42,911 nt of DNA, taken from a virus. Shown here piece by piece: positions 29,235 to 37,392 of the stretch. The stretch is taken from positions 1-42,911 of IMG/VR virus record IMGVR_UViG_3300007754_000018. The stretch is one strand, 5' to 3'. How positions within the stretch are numbered: position 1 is the first letter of the stretch; every line of letters starts with the position of its first letter. The translations under genes were made by a program, and so were the position numbers. The notes beneath the pieces are model-generated. The model did no database searches, was not told the DNA's origin, and saw nothing but the letters and a program-made list of their open reading frames with translations.

Positions 29235-30542
29235 CTACATAAGGTTATTGACCTGGACACGTCTATAATACATATTGCGTGCGCCAGAACCCGGGTTGGT
29301 CAAGTCGATAACGCCGTCGCCATCAGTTGTGGCAAACGGGTTGGCAACCATGCCGTACCGAGTTTTGAAGCCAATCTTCGGCTGAAATGTCTGCTCACCA
29401 ACGGCTCTCACCATTTGCAAGGGGACATACGGGCAATAGAAAAGACCAGCGTCATAAGGCGATGTACCCTTATACCCAACAACAAAGAACTTTGTAGCTG
29501 TGCTGTTGTTCGCATACGGGTCAACATAGACTTTGAAACGACCATTGAGTGTACCAGCAAACGTCGAACCTGTGTCATCAACATTCAAGTTGTTGGACAG
29601 GCCTGTGGCGTTGTCAAGCATACCGGCCATGGAAAGAGCAGAAGCAACGTCCGCATCACAGATGAGGATGTTACCTTTACCGCGACGTGTGTCCTGAGCG
29701 ATGACATTAGCATCACGCTCGATCTGGAACATCATGCCTTTGAACTTCTCAACAGACCAACGACCGTTGGAGTCTGTATCGAGGTCGAAAATACCAGCTG
29801 TCGCTGTATTTGTCTGGGCACCGTTCTTCGAGGACGAATAGATTGTGCGGACCACTTCCCGGTTGATTTCAGCCAGGATCTCAGAACTGAGGATATTCGC
29901 AAGTTCTGTTTCAGCATCCAAACCATGAATGGCTTTAAGATCCTGAGCGAGTTCCATTGAGTACTCAGCTTTCAGTGCACGGGACTTCGCAGTCACGGTC
30001 ACTTTGTCGATGCTGAATGCCATCTCGGCAAACGAGTTAGCTGTCGCATCACCCAAGGCTTCCGCCTGGGCTGTTGTCATTCCACCGCCTGTAACGTGAG
30101 CAGACATATCCGAAAGGACGTCAGCTCCAGTATGGTCGTCAGACTGAAGGTCACCAGCCGCGTCATTGGACGAAAAGTCAGTATCGGCCTCGGACGTGAA
30201 AGCTTCTGTACCGGTCTGGTTGGTGTATCGTGATTTCATCGCAAAGATGAGACCTGTGGGGCCAGACATAGGCTGAACACCGCAGATATCATAAGCGATA
30301 AGGTTAGGCATGGCACGACGGATGAGAGAGATAAGGATCGGGTCCCAGTTATCGACGGCACTACCTGTCGAGTTCGTGGGCGCTGCCTCTCGCAAAAAGG
30401 CTCTATCTTCCGACATCGCACGCTCTTGGTTTTCTAGAATTACAGTTGTGACTGCACGCTTGTAGCTATCTTTAATCTCTGGGAGGTCAGAATGCTCAAG
30501 TACTGGCTGCCATTTTTCCTGTAAATGTTCTGATTGAAACAT
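29235..30542 (-). CDS. 23: Major capsid protein (T4 gp23)
   Basis: Forms the hexamers of the head. The N-terminus SEHLQEKWQPVLEHSDLPEI matches the NKWKPLLEGEGLPEI region of T4 gp23, and AFLREA (49-54) is the site where gp21 protease should cut after E52 to give the mature protein. ENQERAM parallels FENQEKDF. The central and C-terminal parts include KSRALKAEYSMELAQDLKAIHGLDAE and the PYVPLQMVRAVG...FQPKIGFKTRYGMVANPF segment typical of the family. At 435 residues it is shorter than T4 gp23. Codons are noticeably richer in G and C than in neighbouring genes. AGGAG precedes the ATG, a late promoter lies upstream and a strong terminator follows. Confidence 0.97.
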   Translation of the reverse strand: MFQSEHLQEKWQPVLEHSDLPEIKDSYKRAVTTVILENQERAMSEDRAFLREAAPTNSTGSAVDNWDPILISLIRRAMPNLIAYDICGVQPMSGPTGLIFAMKSRYTNQTGTEAFTSEADTDFSSNDAAGDLQSDDHTGADVLSDMSAHVTGGGMTTAQAEALGDATANSFAEMAFSIDKVTVTAKSRALKAEYSMELAQDLKAIHGLDAETELANILSSEILAEINREVVRTIYSSSKNGAQTNTATAGIFDLDTDSNGRWSVEKFKGMMFQIERDANVIAQDTRRGKGNILICDADVASALSMAGMLDNATGLSNNLNVDDTGSTFAGTLNGRFKVYVDPYANNSTATKFFVVGYKGTSPYDAGLFYCPYVPLQMVRAVGEQTFQPKIGFKTRYGMVANPFATTDGDGVIDLTNPGSGARNMYYRRVQVNNLM

Positions 30543-30570
30543 TTTATATTCTCCTAAAATATTTTAGTAC

Positions 30571-30578
30571 TATTTATA
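30571..30578 (-). promoter_or_regulatory. T4-type late promoter of gene 23
   Basis: TATAAATA on the minus strand inside the near-palindrome ACTATAAATAGT, between the gene 22 stop and the gene 23 leader, which carries AGGAG. Confidence 0.85.
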
Positions 30579-30585
30579 GTTTTTG

Positions 30586-31929
30586 TTATTTCTGCGCACC
30601 TACTTTTGAGATTGCAGACATATAAGCAGCCATTCTATCGCTAACGTCACCGTTTTCATTGTAAATAGGTGCTGCCTCCTCTTCGTCTTCCTTTACAGTC
30701 CGTTGAAAATAGCTCTCTTTGATCGTGTTCAACTTACCACGATAATCTTCACTACCTTCGTAACTAACACTTTCTGCTAGACCGACAAATTTTTCCACTT
30801 CCGTATCCGCTAGGTCGGAAGCCACATCAACGAGAATTTCCTGTTGCTCAAGTTCCCCAACACGCTGAGTAAGTTCAACATTCTTCTCTGTCTGCTCGTT
30901 CAGCTTGGCTTCCATTTCGTCAGCCTGCTTCGCAGCAGCGTCAAGAATATCAAATTGCTCATCAGGGATAGCAATGTTGTGTTCTTCAAACAAACCTTTC
31001 AGGCCTGTAATGAAGTTCTCGGTGATTTCTGTTTTAAGTTTATGCTCAATAGCAACTTCGTTCTGCTTCATCCACTCTTCCACAACGTAGTTCAAGTAAG
31101 CATCTACTTTCTCTGTTGTTTCAGCGGTTTTCGCTTCAACTTCGTCAGCTAATTTCTCAGCATATTCTTCTTCGAGCCGTTCAATTTCTGTTTTGACTTT
31201 CTGTTTGACAGCAGCTTCAAAAATAGTTGTAGCTTTGTCTTTGAATTCTTCCGAAAGGCCTTCGCCATCTACGAGGGCGGCAACATCTTCTTTCACAGAA
31301 ATTTTCTTCATACGATCTTCGATTTCTTTCTTTTGAGCTTTGAGTTCTTCAAGTTCCTTATCCGTCTTACCTTCCTCAATTTCTTCACTATCACCCTTAG
31401 CGATTGCAGAGATTTTCTCATGCATAGCTTTAAGATCAGCTTTATTGAGTTTACCAAGACTTTCAAGTTGCTTCGCAAGATCCTCAAGCATACCAGCTTT
31501 GGTCATACGGGCTTCCTCTAGTTGTTCTCCGTCATGTTCGACTTCATCGCCAGCGGCAATCTTCATCGGTTCACCTGGAGTAGCTTCACCAGAACCACCT
31601 TGTTTAACTTTGGACTCCGATCCGGCAGAATTCGTAGGTTTGGCTTTCTTCGCTTTATCAGCGGCTTTACCCATACCAGAATCTTTTGCCTCAGGATCGT
31701 CAACTGCAGGACCAAGGTCTTCCGCATCATTAGACAGATCAGATTTATCTCCACCACCAGCAGAAGGCTTCTTCGCAGCCTTAGCTTTATCAGCGGCCTT
31801 TGAAGGATCACTACCTAAATCATCTGTTTCATCTAATTTTTGGATATCTTGTTCCATTTTTGTAACTTCTTCCTCAGTTAACTCGGCGTCTAGAAGCTCT
31901 TCCAACTTTGTGTTAAGTTCTTCTGACAT
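30586..31929 (-). CDS. 22: Prohead core scaffolding protein (T4 gp22)
   Basis: Inner scaffold around which the head assembles; it is later degraded by gp21. The 447 residues are strongly acidic, with Lys/Ala/Gly-rich low-complexity stretches in the first 140 residues and long coiled-coil helices after that (KAQKKEIEDRMKKIS, AKTAETTEKVDAYLNYVVEEW). The C-terminal part with FDILDAAAKQADEMEAKLNEQ and SYEGSEDYRGKLNTIKESYF is typical of gp22. It is much longer than T4 gp22 (269), as in marine relatives. L-x-E sites for gp21 are frequent. It lies between genes 21 and 23. Confidence 0.92.
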   Translation of the reverse strand: MSEELNTKLEELLDAELTEEEVTKMEQDIQKLDETDDLGSDPSKAADKAKAAKKPSAGGGDKSDLSNDAEDLGPAVDDPEAKDSGMGKAADKAKKAKPTNSAGSESKVKQGGSGEATPGEPMKIAAGDEVEHDGEQLEEARMTKAGMLEDLAKQLESLGKLNKADLKAMHEKISAIAKGDSEEIEEGKTDKELEELKAQKKEIEDRMKKISVKEDVAALVDGEGLSEEFKDKATTIFEAAVKQKVKTEIERLEEEYAEKLADEVEAKTAETTEKVDAYLNYVVEEWMKQNEVAIEHKLKTEITENFITGLKGLFEEHNIAIPDEQFDILDAAAKQADEMEAKLNEQTEKNVELTQRVGELEQQEILVDVASDLADTEVEKFVGLAESVSYEGSEDYRGKLNTIKESYFQRTVKEDEEEAAPIYNENGDVSDRMAAYMSAISKVGAQK

Positions 31930-31959
31930 TTTGGATTGACTCCTATATTCGTTTTTTAT

Positions 31960-31967
31960 TATTTATA
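31960..31967 (-). promoter_or_regulatory. T4-type late promoter of gene 22
   Basis: TATAAATA on the minus strand directly after the gene 21 stop; the gene 22 leader contains AGGAG before the ATG. Confidence 0.85.
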
Positions 31968-31971
31968 AAAA

Positions 31972-32616
31972 TTATAACTTTGAAAGGAAATCTTCCCAGA
32001 CCTTCAACTGCGCAACTGCACGATCTTTACGCTGAGAGTCAATTTCCCTGTAATAATTTTCAATATCTACTTCTTTAACGATACCATTGTCCCAAATCCA
32101 TTCCTTACCTTCCATGATACCTTCCACGAAAGCATTAGGAGCCGATGGGTCTGCTACGATATCAGCAGCCGTTGCGAGATAAAAATCATCTCTTACATAC
32201 TGCGCACCTTTTTTGGGCTCCAGAGAACCCATACCTCTAGAGGAGACACCAAGTTGAGCGCCTTCATCTATAAGATTCTTTACAATCTTTCCATAAGGAG
32301 TATCCATGATTTTAGCTTCGCCCATAAAGTTATTATCATCGGGCCAAAGATTAGTAATCATGTGTGACACTCTTTCAAGATTGACTGTAGGGCCGTCGGG
32401 ATGTCCTAACTCCCCGAAGGCACGTTTTTTCTGAATAAACTCCTTATTATATCGACTTACTTCTTTCTGTAAAACTGGATAAGGATATACTCTACCATTA
32501 CGATTCTTAACATCGGCCTGTAGAAAAACGCCACGGATTTTATAATCCTTACCGCCACCATCTTTAGCTTCAGTAATATATTCAATATTTTCGATATGTT
32601 CGGAAATAAGTTTCAT
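31972..32616 (-). CDS. 21: Prohead core protease (T4 gp21)
   Basis: Serine protease that processes the head proteins after L/I-x-E. The start at 32614-32616 follows GAGGAA; upstream in-frame codons overlap the preceding gene. The 214 residues include GELGHPDGP (68-76, catalytic H72) and GVSSRGMG (123-130, catalytic Ser). LWPDDNNFMGEAKIMDTPYGK is typical of the family. The N-terminus MKLISEHIENIEYITEA holds its own I-T-E site, so self-processing is likely. Two other proteins in this window begin with similar short sequences (see 290-1525 and 1951-3516). Confidence 0.95.
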   Translation of the reverse strand: MKLISEHIENIEYITEAKDGGGKDYKIRGVFLQADVKNRNGRVYPYPVLQKEVSRYNKEFIQKKRAFGELGHPDGPTVNLERVSHMITNLWPDDNNFMGEAKIMDTPYGKIVKNLIDEGAQLGVSSRGMGSLEPKKGAQYVRDDFYLATAADIVADPSAPNAFVEGIMEGKEWIWDNGIVKEVDIENYYREIDSQRKDRAVAQLKVWEDFLSKL

Positions 32617-32617
32617 T

Positions 32618-32854
32618 TTATTCTTCCTCTGGCTGGGGCTCCTCAACCTCAGGCGATGGTTCTTCTACCGGACTAGCAAACATCTGACCAGCAAACTCTT
32701 GTTTGCGTGTGTCCATGATGTCCGCCTGTTTAGTAGACATTACCTGGTCAAAACTTGACCCAGCCTTAACTGTATCACCGCCTGCAATAGCATCAATAAT
32801 ATTCTTGATACTATCATCAGCCGATAATTCGTTTGTTTCTGTCTTATCTGACAT
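32618..32854 (-). CDS. Prohead core protein, gp67/gp68-like
   Basis: A 78-residue acidic protein between the portal gene and gene 21, the place of the small core proteins gp67 and gp68 in T4-like phages. IKNIIDAIAGGDTVKAGSSFDQVMS resembles the conserved start of the gp68 group in marine relatives. The tail, with its Glu and Pro run, resembles the very acidic gp67. It follows a late promoter and a GAGG sequence. Which of the two T4 proteins it replaces, or whether it replaces both, cannot be decided from sequence alone. Confidence 0.75.
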   Translation of the reverse strand: MSDKTETNELSADDSIKNIIDAIAGGDTVKAGSSFDQVMSTKQADIMDTRKQEFAGQMFASPVEEPSPEVEEPQPEEE

Positions 32855-32868
32855 AATTATTCCTCATC

Positions 32869-32876
32869 TATTTATA
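32869..32876 (-). promoter_or_regulatory. T4-type late promoter overlapping the gene 20 stop
   Basis: TATAAATA on the minus strand; the TAA stop of gene 20 lies within it. It should drive the gp67/68-like gene and gene 21. Confidence 0.8.
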
Positions 32877-34377
32877 AAAATGCGTCCGTTCCACCTTCAT
32901 CATCACCCATCTTCTTCTTTTCAGCTTCTATCTCGCCATCCATAACCTCAATTTCTCTATCAGATTGACGCAAAACATTTTTCCGTACCCATTCATGTGA
33001 ATAATACATTCCAATATAATCTGTTAGTCTGTCAAGAATGTCGATACGTTCACCCAGTATTTCTGCATCCTTGAGTTCAGAAAAGTGATTGTCTTGTAGA
33101 AAATCATATGTGATTTGTTCTTTCAATATCTCCCAATCATCAGACGTAATGATACCCTTGAGTATCAGCTGAGTCTTGAGTAGATCGTGAAAAATATCTG
33201 TAAATTTTCGTCGTAGTTTATCTACAAACTTCGTGAACTTTACCTCGTCCCGTGTTATCTCTGTGGATCGACCCAAATTGAACCCTGAGTCTGATTCCAT
33301 TCTGGAAATAGGTACGTTTAGTGCACGGTATAGTTTATTCTGAAAATACTTGACATCTTCCAGTTCGCCAAGATTCTGACCACCAGGCAAAGTAGTAATC
33401 TCTGTGCCTCGCCCGCCTTCTCGTCTTGGTAACCAAAAGTCTTCCAACATTGACATTTTCTGTCTGTCGTCGCGAACTTCACCTGAACTTGAATCGTAAA
33501 CGAGCTTATTACGATAACGGTTCATAATATCTTTTAGATACTGTTCCGCTTTCTGTTTAGGTAAGTTACCAACGTCTATGTAGAAGATACGTCTTTCTGG
33601 AGCCCGTGAAATACGATATATAACAATCGCATCTTCAATCATACGCAACTGATTGACGGGTTTTATAGCTTTATGTAAATAAGAATAAACTTGGTTTGAT
33701 GTGGGTTCAAAGTAACCTGAGGTTACATATACGACAGCATCTTTAGATATTTTGGCACCAGTTCCAGCTCCACCGTGGCCATGAAACGCCGGATAAATTC
33801 CTTCTTCGTTATAAAGAAAAAACTCATTGACATTTTTAACAATATCGACACCCTGTTTGTTTTTTTCCTTTTGTATTTCTCTAACCTTTTTAATATTTCG
33901 AGGATCAATGTATCGTACTTCCCGTATACCTTTTTTGGGATTCTCCATATCCACCATTTTATGAAAGTAAATACGTCCATCGACATACCATCTTCGGAAA
34001 AACTCATGTCCCTTCTGATTCCAATGAAGAAGTTTAAGACAGTGTGAAAACTCGTCCCTAATTTTCTTCTTGATAGAAGTGGAATAGTTTGTGAAGTTTA
34101 AGACTAAAGATACAGAAGGCTCATTAACGGAAGCAAGGATTGCTTCATTCACGATATCTTCTATTGCTTGATCGGCCTCGGGATGCTCCGCTGTCATGCG
34201 GTATTTCTTTACAAGATCAAAATCATTTTTAGGAACAGCTTCTGCTCCATAATATTGACCAAAGAAACCCGCAGCGGCCCCAATGTCTAAAGAACCATCG
34301 TCAGGAGCAGGGGCGACAAAGCTTTTCGCCTTATCGTCCCCGCCCCTTTTGATTGTAAAACCAAATAGTTCTGCCAT
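32872..34377 (-). CDS. 20: Portal protein (T4 gp20)
   Basis: Dodecameric portal through which DNA is packaged and ejected. The 501 residues are close to T4 gp20 (524). Recognisable parts are RMTAEHPEADQAIEDIVNEA near residue 50, GRIYFHKMVDMENPKKGIREVRYIDPR, APERRIFYIDVGNLPKQKAEQY (central), and EDFWLPRREGGRGTEITTLPGG, a family signature. The ATG lies eight bases after a late promoter without a ribosome-binding sequence. The order 18-19-20 is canonical. Confidence 0.97.
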   Translation of the reverse strand: MAELFGFTIKRGGDDKAKSFVAPAPDDGSLDIGAAAGFFGQYYGAEAVPKNDFDLVKKYRMTAEHPEADQAIEDIVNEAILASVNEPSVSLVLNFTNYSTSIKKKIRDEFSHCLKLLHWNQKGHEFFRRWYVDGRIYFHKMVDMENPKKGIREVRYIDPRNIKKVREIQKEKNKQGVDIVKNVNEFFLYNEEGIYPAFHGHGGAGTGAKISKDAVVYVTSGYFEPTSNQVYSYLHKAIKPVNQLRMIEDAIVIYRISRAPERRIFYIDVGNLPKQKAEQYLKDIMNRYRNKLVYDSSSGEVRDDRQKMSMLEDFWLPRREGGRGTEITTLPGGQNLGELEDVKYFQNKLYRALNVPISRMESDSGFNLGRSTEITRDEVKFTKFVDKLRRKFTDIFHDLLKTQLILKGIITSDDWEILKEQITYDFLQDNHFSELKDAEILGERIDILDRLTDYIGMYYSHEWVRKNVLRQSDREIEVMDGEIEAEKKKMGDDEGGTDAFL

Positions 34378-34385
34378 AGTATAAC

Positions 34386-34393
34386 TATTTATA
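34386..34393 (-). promoter_or_regulatory. T4-type late promoter of gene 20
   Basis: TATAAATA on the minus strand between the gene 19 stop and the gene 20 ATG. With eight bases to the ATG, the leader would be two or three bases. Confidence 0.85.
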
Positions 34394-34422
34394 TCACCTA
34401 CAACTGTACTACTCTAAACTTC

Positions 34423-35016
34423 TTATCGAGGCCGTGTATTACCTGCTCCACCGCCTCCACCTGTCGTACCCAACTGACCCGTAGGCGCACCTGAGATTGT
34501 CATGTGGTTGAATCGAAATGTAACACCAAACTCAAGAATCGCATCAGATGTTTCCTGACTAAACTCCATTGCGTCAACCGAAGTCGGCCAAACGTCATAA
34601 AGAGTATATGTCCGGAGTGTCGCATCGTTACGATCTTTTTGTTTGATGAGTGCTGTGCCGTAGTATGAAGCTGGATTCTCACCAATGGCGCTTCGTACTG
34701 TGCTACCACCGATGTCTCCCAAGAATGACTGCCATTGTTCAAAAGCAGACCTCATAATCATACCACGATCACTCATAACGGTTACTGTCCAAGTGTCATA
34801 AGTTCTATCACCAGCGACAAAAATCTGTCGGCCACGATAACCTAGGGTAATTTCACCCATGGTCAAAGCCGGAACAGTTGTGCCTCTGCAAAGGAACTTA
34901 AAGTCTTGAGAAGAAGTCAATAGTCCTGCAGGACCGCCGGTGATGTTTACCTCGAACTGATTAGCTCGTGCACCGCCGTCTTTCAGAGCTCCTACAAATT
35001 CTGATAGTTGTGCCAT
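34423..35016 (-). CDS. 19: Tail tube protein (T4 gp19)
   Basis: Forms the inner tube of the contractile tail. The 197 residues carry NQFEVNITGGPAGLL, FLCRGTTVPALTMGEITLGYRGRQIFVAGDRTYDTW and a C-terminal VTFRFNHMTI strand, all as in marine gp19 proteins. The C-terminal Gly/Thr-rich tail (GTTGGGGGAGNTRPR) is a flexible extension. AAGGAG precedes the ATG. It lies directly after the sheath gene, the T4 position. Confidence 0.93.
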   Translation of the reverse strand: MAQLSEFVGALKDGGARANQFEVNITGGPAGLLTSSQDFKFLCRGTTVPALTMGEITLGYRGRQIFVAGDRTYDTWTVTVMSDRGMIMRSAFEQWQSFLGDIGGSTVRSAIGENPASYYGTALIKQKDRNDATLRTYTLYDVWPTSVDAMEFSQETSDAILEFGVTFRFNHMTISGAPTGQLGTTGGGGGAGNTRPR

Positions 35017-35030
35017 CTGTTATTTTCTCC

Positions 35031-36986
35031 TTAACTTATTACGTCTGCAAAGTCAACGCCTGTCCGTGTTGCCACAAACGTCAATGTGATAAAGTTGATA
35101 GAACGTGCGGGTTTGATATAGATATCAGCCCGAAGTTCATTAGCATCAATGACCTGACCGGTGTTATTTGTTTCATCACAAACAACATGGAAATCAGTGA
35201 TACCTCTACGACCCTGCACATCACGAAGGAAGGGTTCTACCATTCCTACGAACTGCTCTCTTGTAAACTCATCGTTGAATTCAAAGAGGACAGCTTTCGC
35301 AGCACGTTCGATAGCATCTTCAAGATACAGGAAGAGTCGGCGAACATTGATGCGGTTGAATGCACTGTTGCGGGACAGACCAGTTTTATCACCCCAAAGT
35401 AATGTACCTTCACCCGGGAAAGCACAAATGGGATTGATACGATTACGATACAAAGTATCTCGTTGCGACTGCGATGGGTTGTAAGCCAGACCAACTGCGG
35501 AGCGGATATTACCACGATTCAAACCTGCAGGCGAGAACCAAGCATCTGCTACGAGTTCGGCATTTGCAGTACAACCTGCCGTATCACCATTGAGAGGGAT
35601 GTAACGATACTGGTCGTTATATTTGTCGTACATCTTCTTATAACCACTGTCAAACACAGCATAAGATGTACTTGCGATGCCAAGGAAGAAATTACGGACA
35701 TTGTTTGTCTGTGTGAAAGAGTTAGAAACTCCAACAACGTCAGCACGTTCCGGAGAAGCAAAGACCATGAGGTCCTTACGTTTCTCAGCAATGTCAATAA
35801 GATTTGTGACATGAGTTGCATCACCAGGTCCAGCAATCATCAGACTGACGGGTAACTGATCCTGATCGAAAAGATCATAAGCATCTTTCTTTTCACCGTT
35901 TGTCGGTGTATAGTCATCTGTACCACCTGTCAATGAAATTTCACTGGATGGAATAACATCTGTAAATGTTGTTCCAGCCTTTGCATTACCCCAGTTAGTA
36001 CCTGCAGTATTATGCTTCATCCAGAAGATATATTCGGAACTATTATAAAGAACATCACGATAATAATTAGCATCGCCACTATCTGTTCTTGCATCGTTAG
36101 CCTTAGAAACATGCGACCATTTTTCAAGAATCTGATTTGTTGTGCCCGTAAGACCACCATCTTCATCTGTAATAATGATATGCATCTCGTCACCAGAACC
36201 ACTGGCATTTGCTACGTCAGTAGATGTTCCAGGTGCACCAGCGAACTCCTCATACCAACGCCATCGGCGTGTGATGTTAGAGTCATCAGCAACTGTAGCG
36301 GCCAGACCCTTTGTAGAGAATACGCCATGCTGTTTGAAAGTTAGTGTGTTTGTGGTTGTGTTTACTTCTGTAACGATATACTCCACACCTTCGTGACCTG
36401 ACAGAGGTACCTGGCCAGCCGTGTCAGAAGTGAAAGAAATAATATCGTTTACTACGATAGCATAACCAGACGCATCGGCGTCATCAACAACGATAGTTGT
36501 ATCACCTTCAGCTGCCGCCGCGTCGTCCACAAGGTTATTTGTACCCAGATGCTGCTCATAAGTAGAAGCACTAGGACACTGCCATACTTTGAGGTTGTTA
36601 CCCCAAGTGCCAGGGGACCGTCCAGCCCACTGACCTATATTAGCAGAACCATCTGCATAGTTTGCAAGCCAATGTTCAGTATTCTTTACAATAATTGCTG
36701 TACCTGAACTACATGCGTTGACATGGCCTGAGTTGATTCTAACAACTCGAAGCGCACCAGCATACTTCAAAAACGCAGCAGCTGTAAAGAACCATTCAAA
36801 AGTGTCTGCATTAGGCTTTCCAAACTGAGAAACTAGTTCTGATTCATTTCCTACGGTAACGATTTCTTCAACTGGGCCCTTTTCTGCTGTGATAGCAATA
36901 CCACCCATTGTTGAAGCATCACCTGTTACGATACCGGTTAGGTCTTTTTCTTGGACCAGAATTCCGGGGGAAACTAGTGTTGCCAT
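35031..36986 (-). CDS. 18: Tail sheath protein (T4 gp18)
   Basis: Contractile sheath subunit; 651 residues, near T4 gp18. The N-terminus MATLVSPGILVQEKDLTGIV and FGKPNADTFEWFFTAAAFLKY, and the C-terminal region (FLYLEDAIERAAKAVLFEFND, then ADIYIKPARSINFITLTFVA) are typical. Residues about 155-240 look like an inserted beta-rich module (DTTIVVDDADASGYAIVVND, then NTLTFKQHG) of the type also inserted in gp13. A Phe/Thr-rich region ending TGGTDDYTP follows. AGGAGA precedes the ATG. A late promoter lies about 70 bases upstream. Confidence 0.97.
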   Translation of the reverse strand: MATLVSPGILVQEKDLTGIVTGDASTMGGIAITAEKGPVEEIVTVGNESELVSQFGKPNADTFEWFFTAAAFLKYAGALRVVRINSGHVNACSSGTAIIVKNTEHWLANYADGSANIGQWAGRSPGTWGNNLKVWQCPSASTYEQHLGTNNLVDDAAAAEGDTTIVVDDADASGYAIVVNDIISFTSDTAGQVPLSGHEGVEYIVTEVNTTTNTLTFKQHGVFSTKGLAATVADDSNITRRWRWYEEFAGAPGTSTDVANASGSGDEMHIIITDEDGGLTGTTNQILEKWSHVSKANDARTDSGDANYYRDVLYNSSEYIFWMKHNTAGTNWGNAKAGTTFTDVIPSSEISLTGGTDDYTPTNGEKKDAYDLFDQDQLPVSLMIAGPGDATHVTNLIDIAEKRKDLMVFASPERADVVGVSNSFTQTNNVRNFFLGIASTSYAVFDSGYKKMYDKYNDQYRYIPLNGDTAGCTANAELVADAWFSPAGLNRGNIRSAVGLAYNPSQSQRDTLYRNRINPICAFPGEGTLLWGDKTGLSRNSAFNRINVRRLFLYLEDAIERAAKAVLFEFNDEFTREQFVGMVEPFLRDVQGRRGITDFHVVCDETNNTGQVIDANELRADIYIKPARSINFITLTFVATRTGVDFADVIS

Positions 36987-37053
36987 TTGTTTTAATCTCC
37001 TATTAAAATATTATGTAGGGACATAATCACTTGTCGATTTTCTTTTGTACGAT

Positions 37054-37061
37054 TATTTATA
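37054..37061 (-). promoter_or_regulatory. T4-type late promoter of gene 18
   Basis: TATAAATA on the minus strand. It is back to back with the plus-strand late promoter of the HNH-like gene, 35 bases apart; the gene 18 leader of about 65 bases contains AGGAGA. Confidence 0.85.
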
Positions 37062-37084
37062 AAAATAGTGATTTTAGACACATG

Positions 37085-37134
37085 ACGCATGAAGTGTATA
37101 AATAATTGAACGACCTGAGGTACCCATCATGCGT
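37085..37134. repeat. Inverted repeat flanking the plus-strand late promoter
   Basis: ACGCATGA (37085-37092) and its exact complement TCATGCGT (37127-37134). The arms flank the plus-strand late promoter, and the second arm contains the ATG of the HNH-like gene. The first arm lies upstream of the transcript, so the pair works, if at all, as a DNA site rather than as an RNA hairpin. Confidence 0.5.
37097..37104 (+). promoter_or_regulatory. T4-type late promoter on the plus strand
   Basis: TATAAATA on the plus strand, 24 bases before the ATG of the HNH-like gene, with GAGG in between. It makes this the one plus-strand gene with complete expression signals. Confidence 0.85.
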
Positions 37135-37392
37135 GGCAGAATAAGACATAATAAATTTCTAAAAACTTTTAAAAACTTACAATGTGGGTGTGGGGAATCT
37201 GAACCTGAAGTATTAGAATGGTATCCACATCACGATACAATACATTCTCTTTATACTAGATGGGCCCCTAATACAAAACAACGAGAAAAGGCAGATAATC
37301 TTATAGAAGAATCTAAAGTTTTATGTGCTAATTGTGTAAAACGTATAGAGCATGCTCAGATAAACGGAGAAGAATTACCGTTTTATATTTGA
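37129..37392 (+). CDS. Small HNH-like zinc-finger protein
   Basis: An 87-residue protein on the opposite strand to all its neighbours. CGCGESEPEVLEWYPHHD (residues about 19-36) followed by KVLCANCVKRIEHA (62-75) fits the treble-clef HNH pattern: two Cys, an HH in the core, then C-x-x-C. In most HNH nucleases the last part reads C-x-N-C-H; here V replaces that His, so catalysis is uncertain. It starts after GAGG and a plus-strand late promoter, and its stop overlaps the stop of gene 17 by ten bases. Placement between genes 17 and 18 in reverse orientation suggests a homing-type or mobile gene; a structural zinc protein is an alternative. Confidence 0.75.
   Translation: MRGRIRHNKFLKTFKNLQCGCGESEPEVLEWYPHHDTIHSLYTRWAPNTKQREKADNLIEESKVLCANCVKRIEHAQINGEELPFYI

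Noticed and set aside
29217-29960. Long plus-strand open frame opposite gene 23
   Set aside because: It mirrors the highly biased codons of the capsid gene, has no ribosome-binding site or promoter and no recognisable protein features.
31340-31939. Ser-rich plus-strand frame opposite gene 22
   Set aside because: The run of Ser/Leu codons is the complement of the Lys/Glu/Ala-rich scaffold protein; no expression signals.
34968-35402. Plus-strand frame opposite gene 18/19 junction
   Set aside because: Crosses two certain structural genes and shows no domain or start signals.
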